In this document: positions 1 through 9,167 of the stretch, one piece after another
Numbering within the stretch: the first letter of the stretch is position 1
Layout of the letters: every line of letters begins with the position of its first letter
From: CAIWHR01 sp963717695
GTDB lineage: Bacteria > Pseudomonadota > Gammaproteobacteria > Burkholderiales > Casimicrobiaceae
DNA: 64,000 nt
Reading direction: 5' to 3'
Assembly: GCA_963717695.1 (NCBI GenBank)
Contig: CAVQWR010000001.1
Location: 1 to 64,000 of the forward strand
Program-made: the position numbers and the translations under genes
The notes under the pieces: model-generated
What the model was told of the DNA's origin: nothing
Seen by the model: only the letters and a program-made list of their open reading frames with translations
The model's database searches: none

Positions 1-2021
1 ACCCATCCAAGGTGTACTCCGGCACCTTGGTGACCCGAGGCACGGCGCGAGGGTGCGTCGAGGCCATCGGCGCGCGGAGCGCACTGGGCCGCATTGGCGC
101 GTCGCTTGCGGGCATTGCGGTCGAGATCACGCCGATTCAGAGCGAGACGCGGCGGGTCATAAAGTGGGTTGCCGTCGTCGGTCTGTCGCTGGCGGCCGCC
201 CTCGCCATTGCCTACTGGGTAAGGCTGGGCGACTGGCTGCACGGCCTGCTGGCCGGCCTGACACTGGCCATGGCCATCCTGCCGGAAGAACTGCCCGTGG
301 TGCTTACGCTCTTTCTGGGGCTGGGTGCGTGGCGGTTGGCGCGCGAGAAGGTGCTGGCCAGAAGCATTCCCGCCGTCGAGCTGTTGGGCGCGACCACTGT
401 GTTGTGTGTGGACAAGACGGGGACGCTGACCGCCAATCGCATGGCGGTCCGGCGCTTGTGGTCGGAGGTGGCGGAGCACGACACGGCGCCGGCCGGCGCT
501 GTCGCATTGCAGGAGGAACTGCATGGCGTTCTGGAATACGCCGTGCTGGCCAGTCATCGTCGGGCGTTCGATCCGATGGAGTCGGCTATTGTTGCCGCGG
601 GGCAGCGGCTGCTGGCTGACACGGAGCACCTGCACGCCGATTGGACCTTGGTCGACGATTACCCACTGTCGAGTGAAATGCTGGCGATGTCGCGGGTCTG
701 GCAATCGCCCGACCGACAAGAACGCCTGATCGCCAGCAAGGGCGCGCCGGAGGCCATCGTCGACCTTTGTCACCTCGATGCTGCGCGTTGCGCCCGAGTC
801 GTAGAAAAAGTCTCGACCATGGCTTCCGACGGTCTGCGGGTTCTCGGCGTCGCGCGCGCCACGTTCCATGCCAGCGAGTTGCCCGGCACGCAACATGACT
901 TCGAATTCGAATTTCTCGGACTCGTTGCGCTGGAAGATCCGGTTCGTCCCGACGTGCCGCAGGCCATCGTCGAATGCCAGAACGCAGGCATCCGGGTCGT
1001 GATGATGACCGGCGATCACCCCGCGACTGCGATCTCCGTGGCGCGGCAGGCGGGTCTTGGTGTCGAAGCCCCGGTCATCACCGGCGCCGAACTCGCTGAG
1101 CTGAGTGACGACGCCCTGCGGGCGCGCCTTGCCGATACGCATATCTTCTGCCGGGTCCAGCCGGAACAGAAGTTGCGGCTGGTGCGGGCCTTTCGCGCCC
1201 TTGGGGACGTGGTGGCGATGACCGGCGACGGCGTCAATGACGCCCCGGCCCTGAAAGCGGCCGACATCGGCGTGGCGATGGGTGCGCGGGGCAGCGACGT
1301 GGCGCGCGAGGCGGCCGCCCTGGTGCTGCTAAACGACGACTTCGCATCCCTGGTGACCGCGGTTCGGTACGGACGCAGGGTGTTCGCGAACCTACGCAAG
1401 GCCATCGCTTTTGTAGTCGCGGTGCACGTTCCCATTGTCGGGTTGTCCATTGTGCCGGTACTGCTTGGCTGGCCGATGCTGCTGATGCCGGTGCACATCC
1501 TGTTCCTGCAACTGATCATTGATCCTGCCTGCTCAGTTGTGTTCGAGGCCGTGCCGCTCGAGCCCGATGCCATGAAAGCCCGCCCGCGGCGCCCGGACCA
1601 ACGCTTGTTCGACAGGCATGTGATGGCGCGCGGGTTGTGGCAGGGCGCCGGTTTGTTGGTTCTCCTGTTGGTGGTGTATGACGGTGCGCGGTCATACGCT
1701 GGCTCGGACGACATGGCGCGTGCATTGACCTTCACGGTACTCGTGCTGTCCAACCTGTGCCTCATTCATGCCAACCGATCCTGGAGACGTAGCGCTTGGC
1801 TTGGAGGAGATACTTCCAACCGGCAGTTCGGCTGGATCGCATTGGCCACCGTCATACTATTGGGCTGCGTACTCGGCGTGCCGGCAATCAGCCGGCTTTT
1901 CTACTTCATACCACCGTCACCCATCATGCTATTTGCGGGGCTGGGTGCGGCAATCATTTCTTTGATGTGGTTTGAAGGTGTCAAATGGGCCCTCGGTCGG
2001 CGTCACGCTCCCGTGCGCTGA
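1..2021 (+). CDS. Cation-transporting P-type ATPase (5'-truncated by window edge)
   Basis: This is the C-terminal two thirds of a P-type ATPase that pumps cations using ATP through a phospho-aspartate intermediate. The frame is open from the first bases, so the true start lies upstream. Visible in order are an SGTLV actuator-side segment, a PEELPVVLTL membrane segment with the ion-site glutamate pattern of Ca2+-type (P2A) pumps, the DKTGTLT phosphorylation motif, MTGDHP, the hinge TGDGVNDAP, and a hydrophobic C-terminal domain of about four to six helices. It is followed 107 bases later by a SulP permease on the same strand. The ion (Ca2+, Mn2+ or other) cannot be told from this part. P1B heavy-metal pumps are unlikely because no CPC motif is seen. 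Confidence 0.9.
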   Translation, partial: PSKVYSGTLVTRGTARGCVEAIGARSALGRIGASLAGIAVEITPIQSETRRVIKWVAVVGLSLAAALAIAYWVRLGDWLHGLLAGLTLAMAILPEELPVVLTLFLGLGAWRLAREKVLARSIPAVELLGATTVLCVDKTGTLTANRMAVRRLWSEVAEHDTAPAGAVALQEELHGVLEYAVLASHRRAFDPMESAIVAAGQRLLADTEHLHADWTLVDDYPLSSEMLAMSRVWQSPDRQERLIASKGAPEAIVDLCHLDAARCARVVEKVSTMASDGLRVLGVARATFHASELPGTQHDFEFEFLGLVALEDPVRPDVPQAIVECQNAGIRVVMMTGDHPATAISVARQAGLGVEAPVITGAELAELSDDALRARLADTHIFCRVQPEQKLRLVRAFRALGDVVAMTGDGVNDAPALKAADIGVAMGARGSDVAREAAALVLLNDDFASLVTAVRYGRRVFANLRKAIAFVVAVHVPIVGLSIVPVLLGWPMLLMPVHILFLQLIIDPACSVVFEAVPLEPDAMKARPRRPDQRLFDRHVMARGLWQGAGLLVLLLVVYDGARSYAGSDDMARALTFTVLVLSNLCLIHANRSWRRSAWLGGDTSNRQFGWIALATVILLGCVLGVPAISRLFYFIPPSPIMLFAGLGAAIISLMWFEGVKWALGRRHAPVR

Positions 2022-2127
2022 ACTGCCAATGGTGCCAATGGCGTTGCGGCGCGATAGCCGCGATGTGGCCGCGCCGTCATCCGGCACCAGCGCGCCGGAA
2101 TCTGCGCCTCGACAGACCTGCGATCCT

Positions 2128-3918
2128 ATGAATGATTTGGCCCCTTCCATGACCCCCTTGAAACCAGGACGCATCGTGCGTCCACGAACTGCGGCGGATC
2201 AGGCCGGCTGGATGCGGTGGTTGCCCGGGTTGCATACCTTGCGTTATTACGAGATCGCGTGGCTGCGACACGATGTCGTAGCGGGGCTGGTGCTGACTTC
2301 GGTACTCGTGCCCGTCGGCATCGCCTACGCGGTGGCCTCTGGCTTGCCCGGCATTTGCGGCCTGTATGCAACCATCGTTCCGCTCTTGGCTTACGCCGTG
2401 TTCGGCCCCAGCCGCGTCCTCGTGCTGGGTCCAGATTCTTCCCTGGTCGCTCTCATTATTGCAGTGGTCCTGCCGCTCGCCGCCGGCGATCCGCAACGTG
2501 CGATGGCGCTCGCCGGAATGATGGCCGTGGTATCGGGTCTGCTGTGCATCGTGGCAGGTGCAGCACGCCTGGGCTTCGTCACCGAACTGCTCTCCAAGCC
2601 GATCCGTTATGGCTACATGAACGGGATTGCACTGACCGTGTTGGTCAGCCAGCTGCCGGCGCTATTCGGCTTCTCCGTTGATGCCGATGGCCTGTTGAAG
2701 GAAATCTGGGGATTCATCCAGGGCGTGGTGGCGGGCAAGACGAACTGGACATCACTGGTGCTCGGCACCGGAACGCTCGCGGTGATTCTATTGCTCAAGC
2801 GCAGCAAGCGACTGCCGGGAGTGCTGATTGCTGTCGTGGCCACAACCGTCATTGTCGGCGTCATGAATCTGGCAACCATTGCCGGCGTGTCGGTCCTGGG
2901 TTCGCTACCTCAGGGCCTGCCCGCCTTCGCTTTCCCGTCAATCAGGTATCGCGACATCGTCCCGGTGCTGCTCGGCGGCTTCGCGGTTGCCCTCGTGTCG
3001 TTCGCCGACACCAGCGTGCTCTCGCGAGCGTACGCCGCGCGCTCCGGGACGTTTGTCGATCCTAATCAGGAGATGGTGGGGCTGGGTGCTGCCAACCTGA
3101 TCGCGGGATTCTTCCGTGGCTTTCCGGTCAGTGCGAGTGCATCGCGCACGCCGGTCGCCGAGACCGCCGGCGCGAGGACGCAACTCGCCGGTGTCGTTGG
3201 TGCGGTCGTCGTCTCTTCTTTGCTGCTGGTGGCGCCGAACTTGCTCAGCAACCTGCCCACGACCACGTTGGCCGCCGTCGTGATCACATCTGCGATCGCC
3301 CTGATCGAGGTTACCGACCTGCGCCGCATCTACCGCATCCAGCGCTGGGAGTTTTGGCTGTCCATCGGCTGCCTCGTGGGCGTTGCCGCACTTGGCGCCA
3401 TCCCGGGCATCGGTCTGGCAATCGTGATCGCCGTGATCGAGTTCCTCTGGGATGGCTGGCGTCCGCATTCCGCGGTCTTGGGTCGCGTCGAGGGCGTCAA
3501 GGGCTACCACGACATTGCGCGTTATCCGGACGCGCGATTGGTCCCCGGATTGGTACTGCTGCGCTGGGACGCGCCGCTGTTCTTCGCCAACGCGGAGCTG
3601 TTCCAGAACTGCGCGCTGGACGCGGTTGCAGCGTCGCCGACGCCGGTGCACTGGCTTGTCGTCGCGGCGGAGCCGGTCACCAGTGTCGACGTGACCGCCG
3701 CCGACATGCTGATTGAATTGGATGAAACCTTGCACGCTGCCGGCATCGAGCTTTGCTTTGCCGAAATGAAGGATCCCGTCAAAGACAAGCTAAAGCGATT
3801 CGGCATCTTCGGCCAGCTTGGCGAGGAGAGGTTCTTTCCGACGGTAGGTGAGGCGGTGAGCGGCTATCTCAAGAGATTTCCGGTGGAATGGGTAGACTGG
3901 GAGGATCGGAGTCCATGA
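2128..3918 (+). CDS. SulP family anion permease with C-terminal STAS domain
   Basis: This 596-residue inner-membrane transporter belongs to the SulP/SLC26 family, which carries sulfate, bicarbonate or other anions. About 10-12 hydrophobic segments fill the first 430 residues, including the conserved early stretch with GLPGICGLYA and FGPSR, and a PVSASASRTPVAE segment near helix 10. A STAS domain follows (about residues 450-570). I chose the ATG at 2128 because the frame upstream (from 1972) overlaps the end of the ATPase and reads as low-complexity sequence; the ATG at 2149 is also possible. No strong ribosome site is visible. The substrate is unknown. It lies in the stretch that ends at the tRNA-Asn fragment and may be part of an island. 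Confidence 0.88.
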   Translation: MNDLAPSMTPLKPGRIVRPRTAADQAGWMRWLPGLHTLRYYEIAWLRHDVVAGLVLTSVLVPVGIAYAVASGLPGICGLYATIVPLLAYAVFGPSRVLVLGPDSSLVALIIAVVLPLAAGDPQRAMALAGMMAVVSGLLCIVAGAARLGFVTELLSKPIRYGYMNGIALTVLVSQLPALFGFSVDADGLLKEIWGFIQGVVAGKTNWTSLVLGTGTLAVILLLKRSKRLPGVLIAVVATTVIVGVMNLATIAGVSVLGSLPQGLPAFAFPSIRYRDIVPVLLGGFAVALVSFADTSVLSRAYAARSGTFVDPNQEMVGLGAANLIAGFFRGFPVSASASRTPVAETAGARTQLAGVVGAVVVSSLLLVAPNLLSNLPTTTLAAVVITSAIALIEVTDLRRIYRIQRWEFWLSIGCLVGVAALGAIPGIGLAIVIAVIEFLWDGWRPHSAVLGRVEGVKGYHDIARYPDARLVPGLVLLRWDAPLFFANAELFQNCALDAVAASPTPVHWLVVAAEPVTSVDVTAADMLIELDETLHAAGIELCFAEMKDPVKDKLKRFGIFGQLGEERFFPTVGEAVSGYLKRFPVEWVDWEDRSP

Positions 3919-4058
3919 ATAGTTGAACGAGTGATCGCGATTCTCGGTGGCATGGCCCGGTAGGATTCACGTCGGAGGTCGTCTACCGCGGCGCCACCGG
4001 ATCACCGTCGGCACGGCCGCCGACGCGTAACATGTTGCGCCACGAAGGAGCACTCGGC

Positions 4059-4784
4059 ATGCCCCCCAGCGTCCTCCAGGTCCTCCTGATCTCGGCAATT
4101 CCCGTTGGTGCGGCCTTCCTTGGCGCGACAGTCGCCGCCCTGCGTCCACCGGGCCGCGTCGTCCGAAGCAGCATCCAACACTTCGCGGCCGGCGTCATCT
4201 TCTCGGTCGTCGCGGTGGAACTGCTGCCTGAGGTGCGACGGGGGCACGACCCGTTTGAGGTAGGCTGGACGTTCGCGGCAGGCGTCGTGCTCATGCTCGT
4301 CATCGACGAGGTCGTGAAGCGATTCAACCACGGTGGCGAGCATGCCGGCGCACGCGGGCCATCGCCGGGGCAGCTTGTGCCGATCGGGGTGGACCTGCTG
4401 CTGGACGGGCTCCTCATCGGCATCGCGATGACGACCGGCCTGAAGCAGGGTGTCCTGCTCACCATTGCGCTCACGCTCGAGCTGTTCTCGCTCGGTCTAG
4501 CAATGGCGGTCCAGTTCGGGACCCGGACGTTTCTGGTGCGAGTACTCGCCCCAACGTGCATCGCGTGCCTTATGATCATCGGCGCGGGCATTGGCCGAAC
4601 CCTTCTCGCCGATGCATCGGTGCATACTCTCGCCGGACTCCTCTCCTTCGGCTGCGCGGCGCTGCTCTTCCTGGTGACCGAGGAATTGCTCATCGAAGCC
4701 CACGAGTCCGCTGACACTGCCGTCACGACCACAATGTTCTTCGTGGGTTTCCTGATCTTCCTGCTGCTGGGAATGGTCGAGTAG
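4059..4784 (+). CDS. ZIP family metal transporter
   Basis: This predicted 241-residue membrane protein resembles ZIP (zinc/iron-regulated) transporters, which move divalent metals into the cytoplasm. It has about eight hydrophobic helices, a HFAAGVIFSVVAVELLPE segment matching ZIP helix 4, and VDLLLDGLLIG matching helix 5, where the usual HxxxE metal site is replaced by a D-rich DLLLDG. The start at 4059 is preceded by AAGGAG at 4045-4050, eight bases away, and is preferred over the ATG at 4032. With the ATPase and SulP permease it forms a transporter group on the putative island. Metal specificity is not readable, and the altered helix-5 ligands leave some doubt about a classic zinc site. 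Confidence 0.8.
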   Translation: MPPSVLQVLLISAIPVGAAFLGATVAALRPPGRVVRSSIQHFAAGVIFSVVAVELLPEVRRGHDPFEVGWTFAAGVVLMLVIDEVVKRFNHGGEHAGARGPSPGQLVPIGVDLLLDGLLIGIAMTTGLKQGVLLTIALTLELFSLGLAMAVQFGTRTFLVRVLAPTCIACLMIIGAGIGRTLLADASVHTLAGLLSFGCAALLFLVTEELLIEAHESADTAVTTTMFFVGFLIFLLLGMVE

Positions 4785-5205
4785 CGACCCTCGGGTCGCC
4801 CCGGCGCCCCTCGGACGCAGCTCTTCTGGCCACTTACGATGCGAATGTTGACTTCGCGGCAATTTTGGCGCCGGCGGTCACCGTCCCCACCCAGGCGGTC
4901 AGAGATTCACACCTGCCGAGATCAATGACTGCAGTGGTGCGTTGTTGCCGTTGGCCGACCAAATCCGAACGGCGGCTACCCTCGGATTCAGCGTCTGCTT
5001 CGGGTTTCGCCAAACGACAACAACGCGGTCGGGAGCAGTCCTTGTGAATCGCGTGACGGTTTTGGGCTCCGATGGCTGGCTCCAGATGGCGCACGATCGC
5101 AATTTGGCCGTTCCGCAAAAAGTGCGACTTTCGGTGCCTTCGAGGCGCGAAAACGACGTTAGTCGCGGAAATTGCGGAATGGAATTTGACCTAAGTACCT
5201 GAAAA
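4785..5205 (+). other. Non-coding stretch between ZIP gene and tRNA fragment
   Basis: I see no convincing gene here. The possible open frames on both strands lack recognisable domains, and one of them runs antisense through the tRNA fragment. The stretch looks less GC-rich than the chromosomal genes to its right, as expected near the edge of an acquired element. No integrase or inverted-repeat end is visible. Confidence 0.4.
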
Positions 5206-5221
5206 CGCACAACTCCGCGGT

Positions 5222-5269
5222 GGCCTGTTAAACCGCGGGTCCCTGGTTCGAGCCCAGGTCGGGGAGCCA
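5222..5269 (+). other. 3' fragment of a tRNA-Asn gene (probable attachment-site remnant)
   Basis: The anticodon loop CTGTTAA (anticodon GTT at 5227-5229) is followed by a variable loop, a perfect T-arm (CCTGG TTCGAGC CCAGG, 5242-5258) and an acceptor 3' strand TCGGGGAGCCA ending in CCA (5259-5269). This matches the 3' half of a bacterial tRNA-Asn. The 5' half (acceptor 5' strand TCCCCG and D-arm) is absent: the bases before 5222 do not pair with the acceptor strand, and the anticodon stem has a C-A mismatch at its loop end. Such 3' duplicates are what tyrosine integrases leave at the far end of an element inserted into a tRNA gene. By that logic the intact tRNA-Asn and an integrase would lie to the left of this window. 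Confidence 0.75.
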
Positions 5270-5276
5270 GAACAAT

Positions 5277-5308
5277 CAAGGAGTTGCCGCGAAAGCGGCA
5301 ACTCCTTG
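5277..5308 (+). terminator. Strong hairpin terminator behind tRNA-Asn 3' end
   Basis: A perfect 14-bp stem (CAAGGAGTTGCCGC, 5277-5290, and its complement at 5295-5308) closes a GAAA tetraloop. It sits seven bases after the tRNA CCA and was probably the original terminator of the tRNA-Asn gene. It may also stop transcripts arriving from the convergent minus-strand gene ending at 5411. Confidence 0.75.
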
Positions 5309-5410
5309 TTGCATTTGGGAGTGTGAACGCGCCGAATCGGACCGAAAGGCGCCCTTGGACGTTGAGCGGCGCGCAACGCGGGCGCCTTTCAGCGCCCGCG
5401 TTGGCGTCGA

Positions 5411-7156
5411 TCAGAACCCGGTGCCGACGATGACGTCCTGGTTCGCGTCGGTCACGCCGGGATTGCCGCGGAAGTCCGTCCAGACCGTGACTGCGTTGCC
5501 GGTGGCGTTGACCGCCGTGCCGGTGTAGTCGCCGACGAACGAGCCCGCGAAGAGCACATACGGGTTGGATGATTGAGCCGATACGCGCGTCTGGCTCGTG
5601 AAGTCGTCGTCAGATGTGCGGATCGCCCAATCCATGCACACCGGTGCGCTGGCACGCGTCAGATCGGCCGGCAGCACCTGCGCGCCGGTGGTCGTGTCGA
5701 GTTCCATGATGCCGCACGAGCGGTCGGTGGTCGTGGGCACTGGCGAGAACTCGCGGGTGTAATAGCCGACGACGATGCGACCCGCATTGGCGCCCACCGA
5801 CGGATAGACCTTGTCGGCCGCGCCGGTGGTGATCGTCGTCGGTGCGGACCATGCGAGGCCATCGGTCGAGGTGACGAGCTTCACCTGATTCGACGTGACG
5901 CCGGTGAAGGTCGTGCCGCCGTTGCCGCATGAACCCGCGCCTTGGTTGTCGGCCCACACGATCGCGAGCTTGCCATTCGACGCGTCGATCGCCATGCTCG
6001 GGAAGCTGTTGATCCGGAACTGCTCGAACGACAGCGTCTGCCGGTTCTGCGCGCCGGGAAGCTGGATGGGGTAGCAGTCGAGATCATCGTACACGCGCGC
6101 GATTTCAGCATTGGCAAAACTCCTGCCGCCATCGGTGGAGCGCGCGACGATCAACGCGTCCTGCGCGTAGCCGCTTGCCGGCGTCGCACCTTCGTAGGCC
6201 ACATACAGCGTGCCGTCGGGCGCCATCGCAACCTGCGAACCCGAGTTGTAGGGATGCGCAGCGTCCGATACCTCCTTCACGGACGACCATGACTTTCCGC
6301 CGTTCTTCGAGCTCGCCATCACGATCGGCGACCTGAGATAGCCGAGTCCGCGCGGGCCCTGGTGGAAACGGGTCCACGTCAGATACACCGTGCCGTCGTT
6401 GCCGACGCCGATCCATTCCTTATCCTGGAAGAAATCGCCGGTCGCGGCCGAGTTCACCATGACGGGGGCGTTCCAATGCGCGCCGCCGTCCTGCGACACG
6501 GCCACCGCGACGCCGGAGATTTGCCGCGGGAACTTGTCGAAGTTGCAGACGAGGCCGGAGTAGTACAGGCGACTGCCGTCCGCACTGAACGCGAGCACCG
6601 GATCGCCGCACGAATCGAGATGGCCGAAGAGCCCGGCCCCGCCCGTATCGCGGGTCCACCCCGGCAGGAGGACGTTTTTCCAGCTCGCGCCACCGTTCGT
6701 CGAGTAGTAGACCGCATGCGCGTTGTACCGGTACTCGTTCGCCGAAGTGACGATGTTGAGGCTGTTCGCGGGATTGATGACGATGTTCTGCTCGTTCTGC
6801 GGGTTGTAGCAGGACGTGCCATCGGCAAACCCGAACTTCGTGTCGCCGACGATTGCGTCGTGTTCCTGTCCTGTAAGCGCGTCATAGAGCACGGGGTTGC
6901 CCGCAAACGGCGTCTGGCGGCAGCGCGAGAAAAGAACCTGGTCGCCCAGCTGCGGGTTGTCCGCCGCTTCTTCCTCGAATTGCAGCGGAGTGCGCATTTC
7001 GCTGGCCTCGCCGGCGCCCATGTCCGGCCCGGACGCCTTGAACCGGTTACCGCCGGCCGTCGCGGTTGCGGCATGGACGCCGGCGGCCGCGAACACGATG
7101 GAAGCGAGAAGTGGAAGCCATTGCTGGCGGAACATCGTGAATCCATTGAAATTCAT
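5411..7156 (-). CDS. Secreted BNR/Asp-box repeat protein (sialidase-like beta-propeller)
   Basis: This 581-residue exported protein has a signal peptide (QQWLPLLASIVFAAAGVHA) and repeated Asp-box motifs of the S/T-x-D/N-G-G-x-x-W/F type (STNGGASW, SQDGGAHW, SKNGGKSW, STDGGRSF). These fold as blades of a sialidase-type beta-propeller. The start at 7156 is supported by GGAG eight bases upstream; a longer frame to 7237 has no such site. Asp-box propellers occur in sialidases but also in many non-enzymatic surface or secreted proteins, and I cannot place the arginine triad of true sialidases. A catalytic role is therefore uncertain. It stands alone with a long upstream region. Confidence 0.75.
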   Translation of the reverse strand: MNFNGFTMFRQQWLPLLASIVFAAAGVHAATATAGGNRFKASGPDMGAGEASEMRTPLQFEEEAADNPQLGDQVLFSRCRQTPFAGNPVLYDALTGQEHDAIVGDTKFGFADGTSCYNPQNEQNIVINPANSLNIVTSANEYRYNAHAVYYSTNGGASWKNVLLPGWTRDTGGAGLFGHLDSCGDPVLAFSADGSRLYYSGLVCNFDKFPRQISGVAVAVSQDGGAHWNAPVMVNSAATGDFFQDKEWIGVGNDGTVYLTWTRFHQGPRGLGYLRSPIVMASSKNGGKSWSSVKEVSDAAHPYNSGSQVAMAPDGTLYVAYEGATPASGYAQDALIVARSTDGGRSFANAEIARVYDDLDCYPIQLPGAQNRQTLSFEQFRINSFPSMAIDASNGKLAIVWADNQGAGSCGNGGTTFTGVTSNQVKLVTSTDGLAWSAPTTITTGAADKVYPSVGANAGRIVVGYYTREFSPVPTTTDRSCGIMELDTTTGAQVLPADLTRASAPVCMDWAIRTSDDDFTSQTRVSAQSSNPYVLFAGSFVGDYTGTAVNATGNAVTVWTDFRGNPGVTDANQDVIVGTGF

Positions 7157-7556
7157 TGAGGTGTCTCCTGCATCGGGTTGGGTCGGTGAGACGGCTCCCA
7201 TCTCGCGGCTTGTGGCCGCGAGCGTGAACGATCGCACGATGGGCGTTGAAAAATCTTCAATTGGCAGTTCGAAGGTAAACGTGTGCGGTGTGTTTCAGTC
7301 GAGGACGTTCGGTGATGAATGATGCACCGGCGAATGAAAGGGTTGTCTCGCCGGCGTCTTTCTGTGGGCGCGTTTGCATGAAGCGAGGCGCGCGCGGCGC
7401 CTTATTCCGAGATCCGCAGTGGTGGCGCGCCCTGCATGGATGTCAGCCTGGACCGCGAGGTCGGAATGGCTGCTTCGACTGACCGCATCCGGCTTTGTTC
7501 CGAATATCTCGTCGCGCATGGGTCTTCCGGGACGTCACGGCCGGATCGGCCGCGAG
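7157..7556. other. Intergenic region upstream of the BNR gene
   Basis: These 400 bases hold no convincing gene. They presumably contain the promoter of the minus-strand BNR gene, but I see no clear -35/-10 pair, operator or hairpin. Confidence 0.35.
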
Positions 7557-7778
7557 TTACGGCGACGGAAGCGGGCGTCGCCAGGGACTGAATGCGGTGC
7601 CCGCGCGCGGGCGAAGCTCCGGCGCGCCGACGATCTCCCACTCGGCATAGCGTGCGGCGATCTGCGCGCGCTCGGCGGCGTAGCGCGCCCGGACCCATTT
7701 TCCCGACATCGGATCGCGAAAGCGGAAGCGGAACAGCACGAGGGGCTCGGCCCAGGGCTGCAGGAAATCGCGCGGCAT
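7557..7778 (-). CDS. Small conserved hypothetical protein
   Basis: This is a 73-residue protein. The stretch FRYRDP-like FRFRDPMSGKWVRARY, then AAERAQIAARYAEWEI, resembles a small protein I recall from many Burkholderiales genomes, often near mobile or catabolic genes. It is rich in Arg, Trp and Tyr, with no signal peptide or membrane segment. The ATG at 7778 is used; a TTG at 7814 would add 12 residues. Its function is unknown. It is divergent from the dehydratase gene starting at 7929. Confidence 0.55.
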   Translation of the reverse strand: MPRDFLQPWAEPLVLFRFRFRDPMSGKWVRARYAAERAQIAARYAEWEIVGAPELRPRAGTAFSPWRRPLPSP

Positions 7779-7928
7779 GGGCCGATATTCGATGTGCGGT
7801 ATCGAAGCGAGCAACCGCTATCGTCGCGACGTGCGGGCGCGCGTTGCGGGCGGCTCGCGCGGAGCCGCCGCGGCTGGCCGGGCGCCCCCTTGTATACTTT
7901 TGGGAGAACAGGCCGGGGAGAACTCGCA

Positions 7929-9167
7929 GTGAAGATCGTCAAAGCCGAAGTCATCGTCACCAGTCCGGACCGCAATTTCGTTTCGCTGAAGATCACGACC
8001 GACGAGGGTCACACGGGACTGGGGGACGCCACGCTCAACGGGCGCGAGCTCGCGGTCGTCAGCTACCTGCGGGACCACGTCGTGCCGCTTCTCATCGGCA
8101 AGGACCCGCACCGCATCGAGGACACGTGGCAATTCCTCTACCGCAGCGCGTACTGGCGCCGCGGCCCGGTGACCATGGCGGCGATCGCCGCGGTCGACGT
8201 CGCGCTCTGGGACATCAAGGCAAGGGCCGCGAACATGCCGCTCTACCAGCTCCTCGGCGGCGCGAGTCGCACGGGGTGCCTCGCGTACGGCCACGCGAGC
8301 GGCAAGGACCTGCCGGAGCTGTTCGACTCCGTGCGCCGCCATCTGGAGCTCGGCTATCGCGCGATCCGGATCCAGACCGGCGTGCCCGGGCTCAAGGCGA
8401 TCTACGGCGTCGCATCGAACGTGGTCGCGGCGGGCAACAAGGGCAAGCGCTACGACCACGAGCCGGCGCAGCGTGCGCCGCTGCCCGCCGAGGAGGACTG
8501 GGACACGCGCGCGTATCTGCGCCACATCCCCGGCGTGTTCGAGGCGGTGCGCGCGGAGTTCGGCCCGGAGCTGCCGCTGTTGCACGATGGGCATCACCGC
8601 ATGACGCCGATCCAGGCGGCGAAGCTCGGCAAGTCGCTTGAGCCCTACGATCTCTTCTGGCTGGAGGACTGCACGCCCGCGGAAAACCAGGAGGCGCTGC
8701 GACTCGTGCGCCGCCACACGATCACGCCGCTCGCGATCGGCGAGATCTTCAACACGGTCTGGGACTACCAGACGCTCGTGCAGGAGCAGCTGATCGACTA
8801 CGTGCGCAGCGCGGTCACGCACACCGGCGGCATTTCGCCGATGAAGAAGATCATGGACTACGCGGCGCAGTATCAGATCAAGTCGGGAATCCACGGGCCG
8901 ACCGACATCTCGCCGATCGGCATGGCGGCGGCGCTGCACCTCGGCCTCGCGATCCACAACTTCGGCATCCAGGAGTACATGCAGCACGGCGAGGCGACCA
9001 ACCGCGTGTTCCAGCAGTCGTTCACGTTCAAGGACGGACTGCTGCATCCGGGCGAGAAGCCCGGGCTCGGCGTCGAGCTCGACATGGACGAGGCGGGAAA
9101 GTATCCGTACCAGACCGCCTATCTGCCGTTCAATCGCCTCGCCGACGGCACGGTGCACGACTGGTGA
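7929..9167 (+). CDS. D-mannonate dehydratase-type enolase-superfamily enzyme (ManD/RspA family)
   Basis: This 412-residue enzyme belongs to the mandelate racemase/enolase superfamily, most like ManD (D-mannonate to 2-keto-3-deoxygluconate) and the related RspA. Metal ligands fall at D220 (HDGHHR), E246 (WLEDC) and E272 (IGEIFN). The ManD-type catalytic pair R147 and Y159, the loop after GVPGLKAIYG, and H222 and H322 are all present. The GTG start at 7929 follows GGGGAG at 7915-7920, and the product begins MKIVKAEV as in homologues. Some family members have low or different sugar-acid activity, so the substrate is inferred. The next gene overlaps its stop codon. Confidence 0.9.
   Translation: MKIVKAEVIVTSPDRNFVSLKITTDEGHTGLGDATLNGRELAVVSYLRDHVVPLLIGKDPHRIEDTWQFLYRSAYWRRGPVTMAAIAAVDVALWDIKARAANMPLYQLLGGASRTGCLAYGHASGKDLPELFDSVRRHLELGYRAIRIQTGVPGLKAIYGVASNVVAAGNKGKRYDHEPAQRAPLPAEEDWDTRAYLRHIPGVFEAVRAEFGPELPLLHDGHHRMTPIQAAKLGKSLEPYDLFWLEDCTPAENQEALRLVRRHTITPLAIGEIFNTVWDYQTLVQEQLIDYVRSAVTHTGGISPMKKIMDYAAQYQIKSGIHGPTDISPIGMAAALHLGLAIHNFGIQEYMQHGEATNRVFQQSFTFKDGLLHPGEKPGLGVELDMDEAGKYPYQTAYLPFNRLADGTVHDW

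Noticed and set aside
5222..5269. Call as a complete functional tRNA-Asn
   Set aside because: There is no 5' acceptor strand or D-arm, and the anticodon stem is mismatched.
5191..5376. Minus-strand reading with PTWARTRDP over the tRNA fragment
   Set aside because: This is the well-known false translation of antisense tRNA sequence, not a protein gene.
7374..7928. Upstream extension of the dehydratase reading frame
   Set aside because: The added 185 residues are Arg/Gly-rich, cross a minus-strand small gene, and lack a ribosome site; the GTG at 7929 fits homologue starts.
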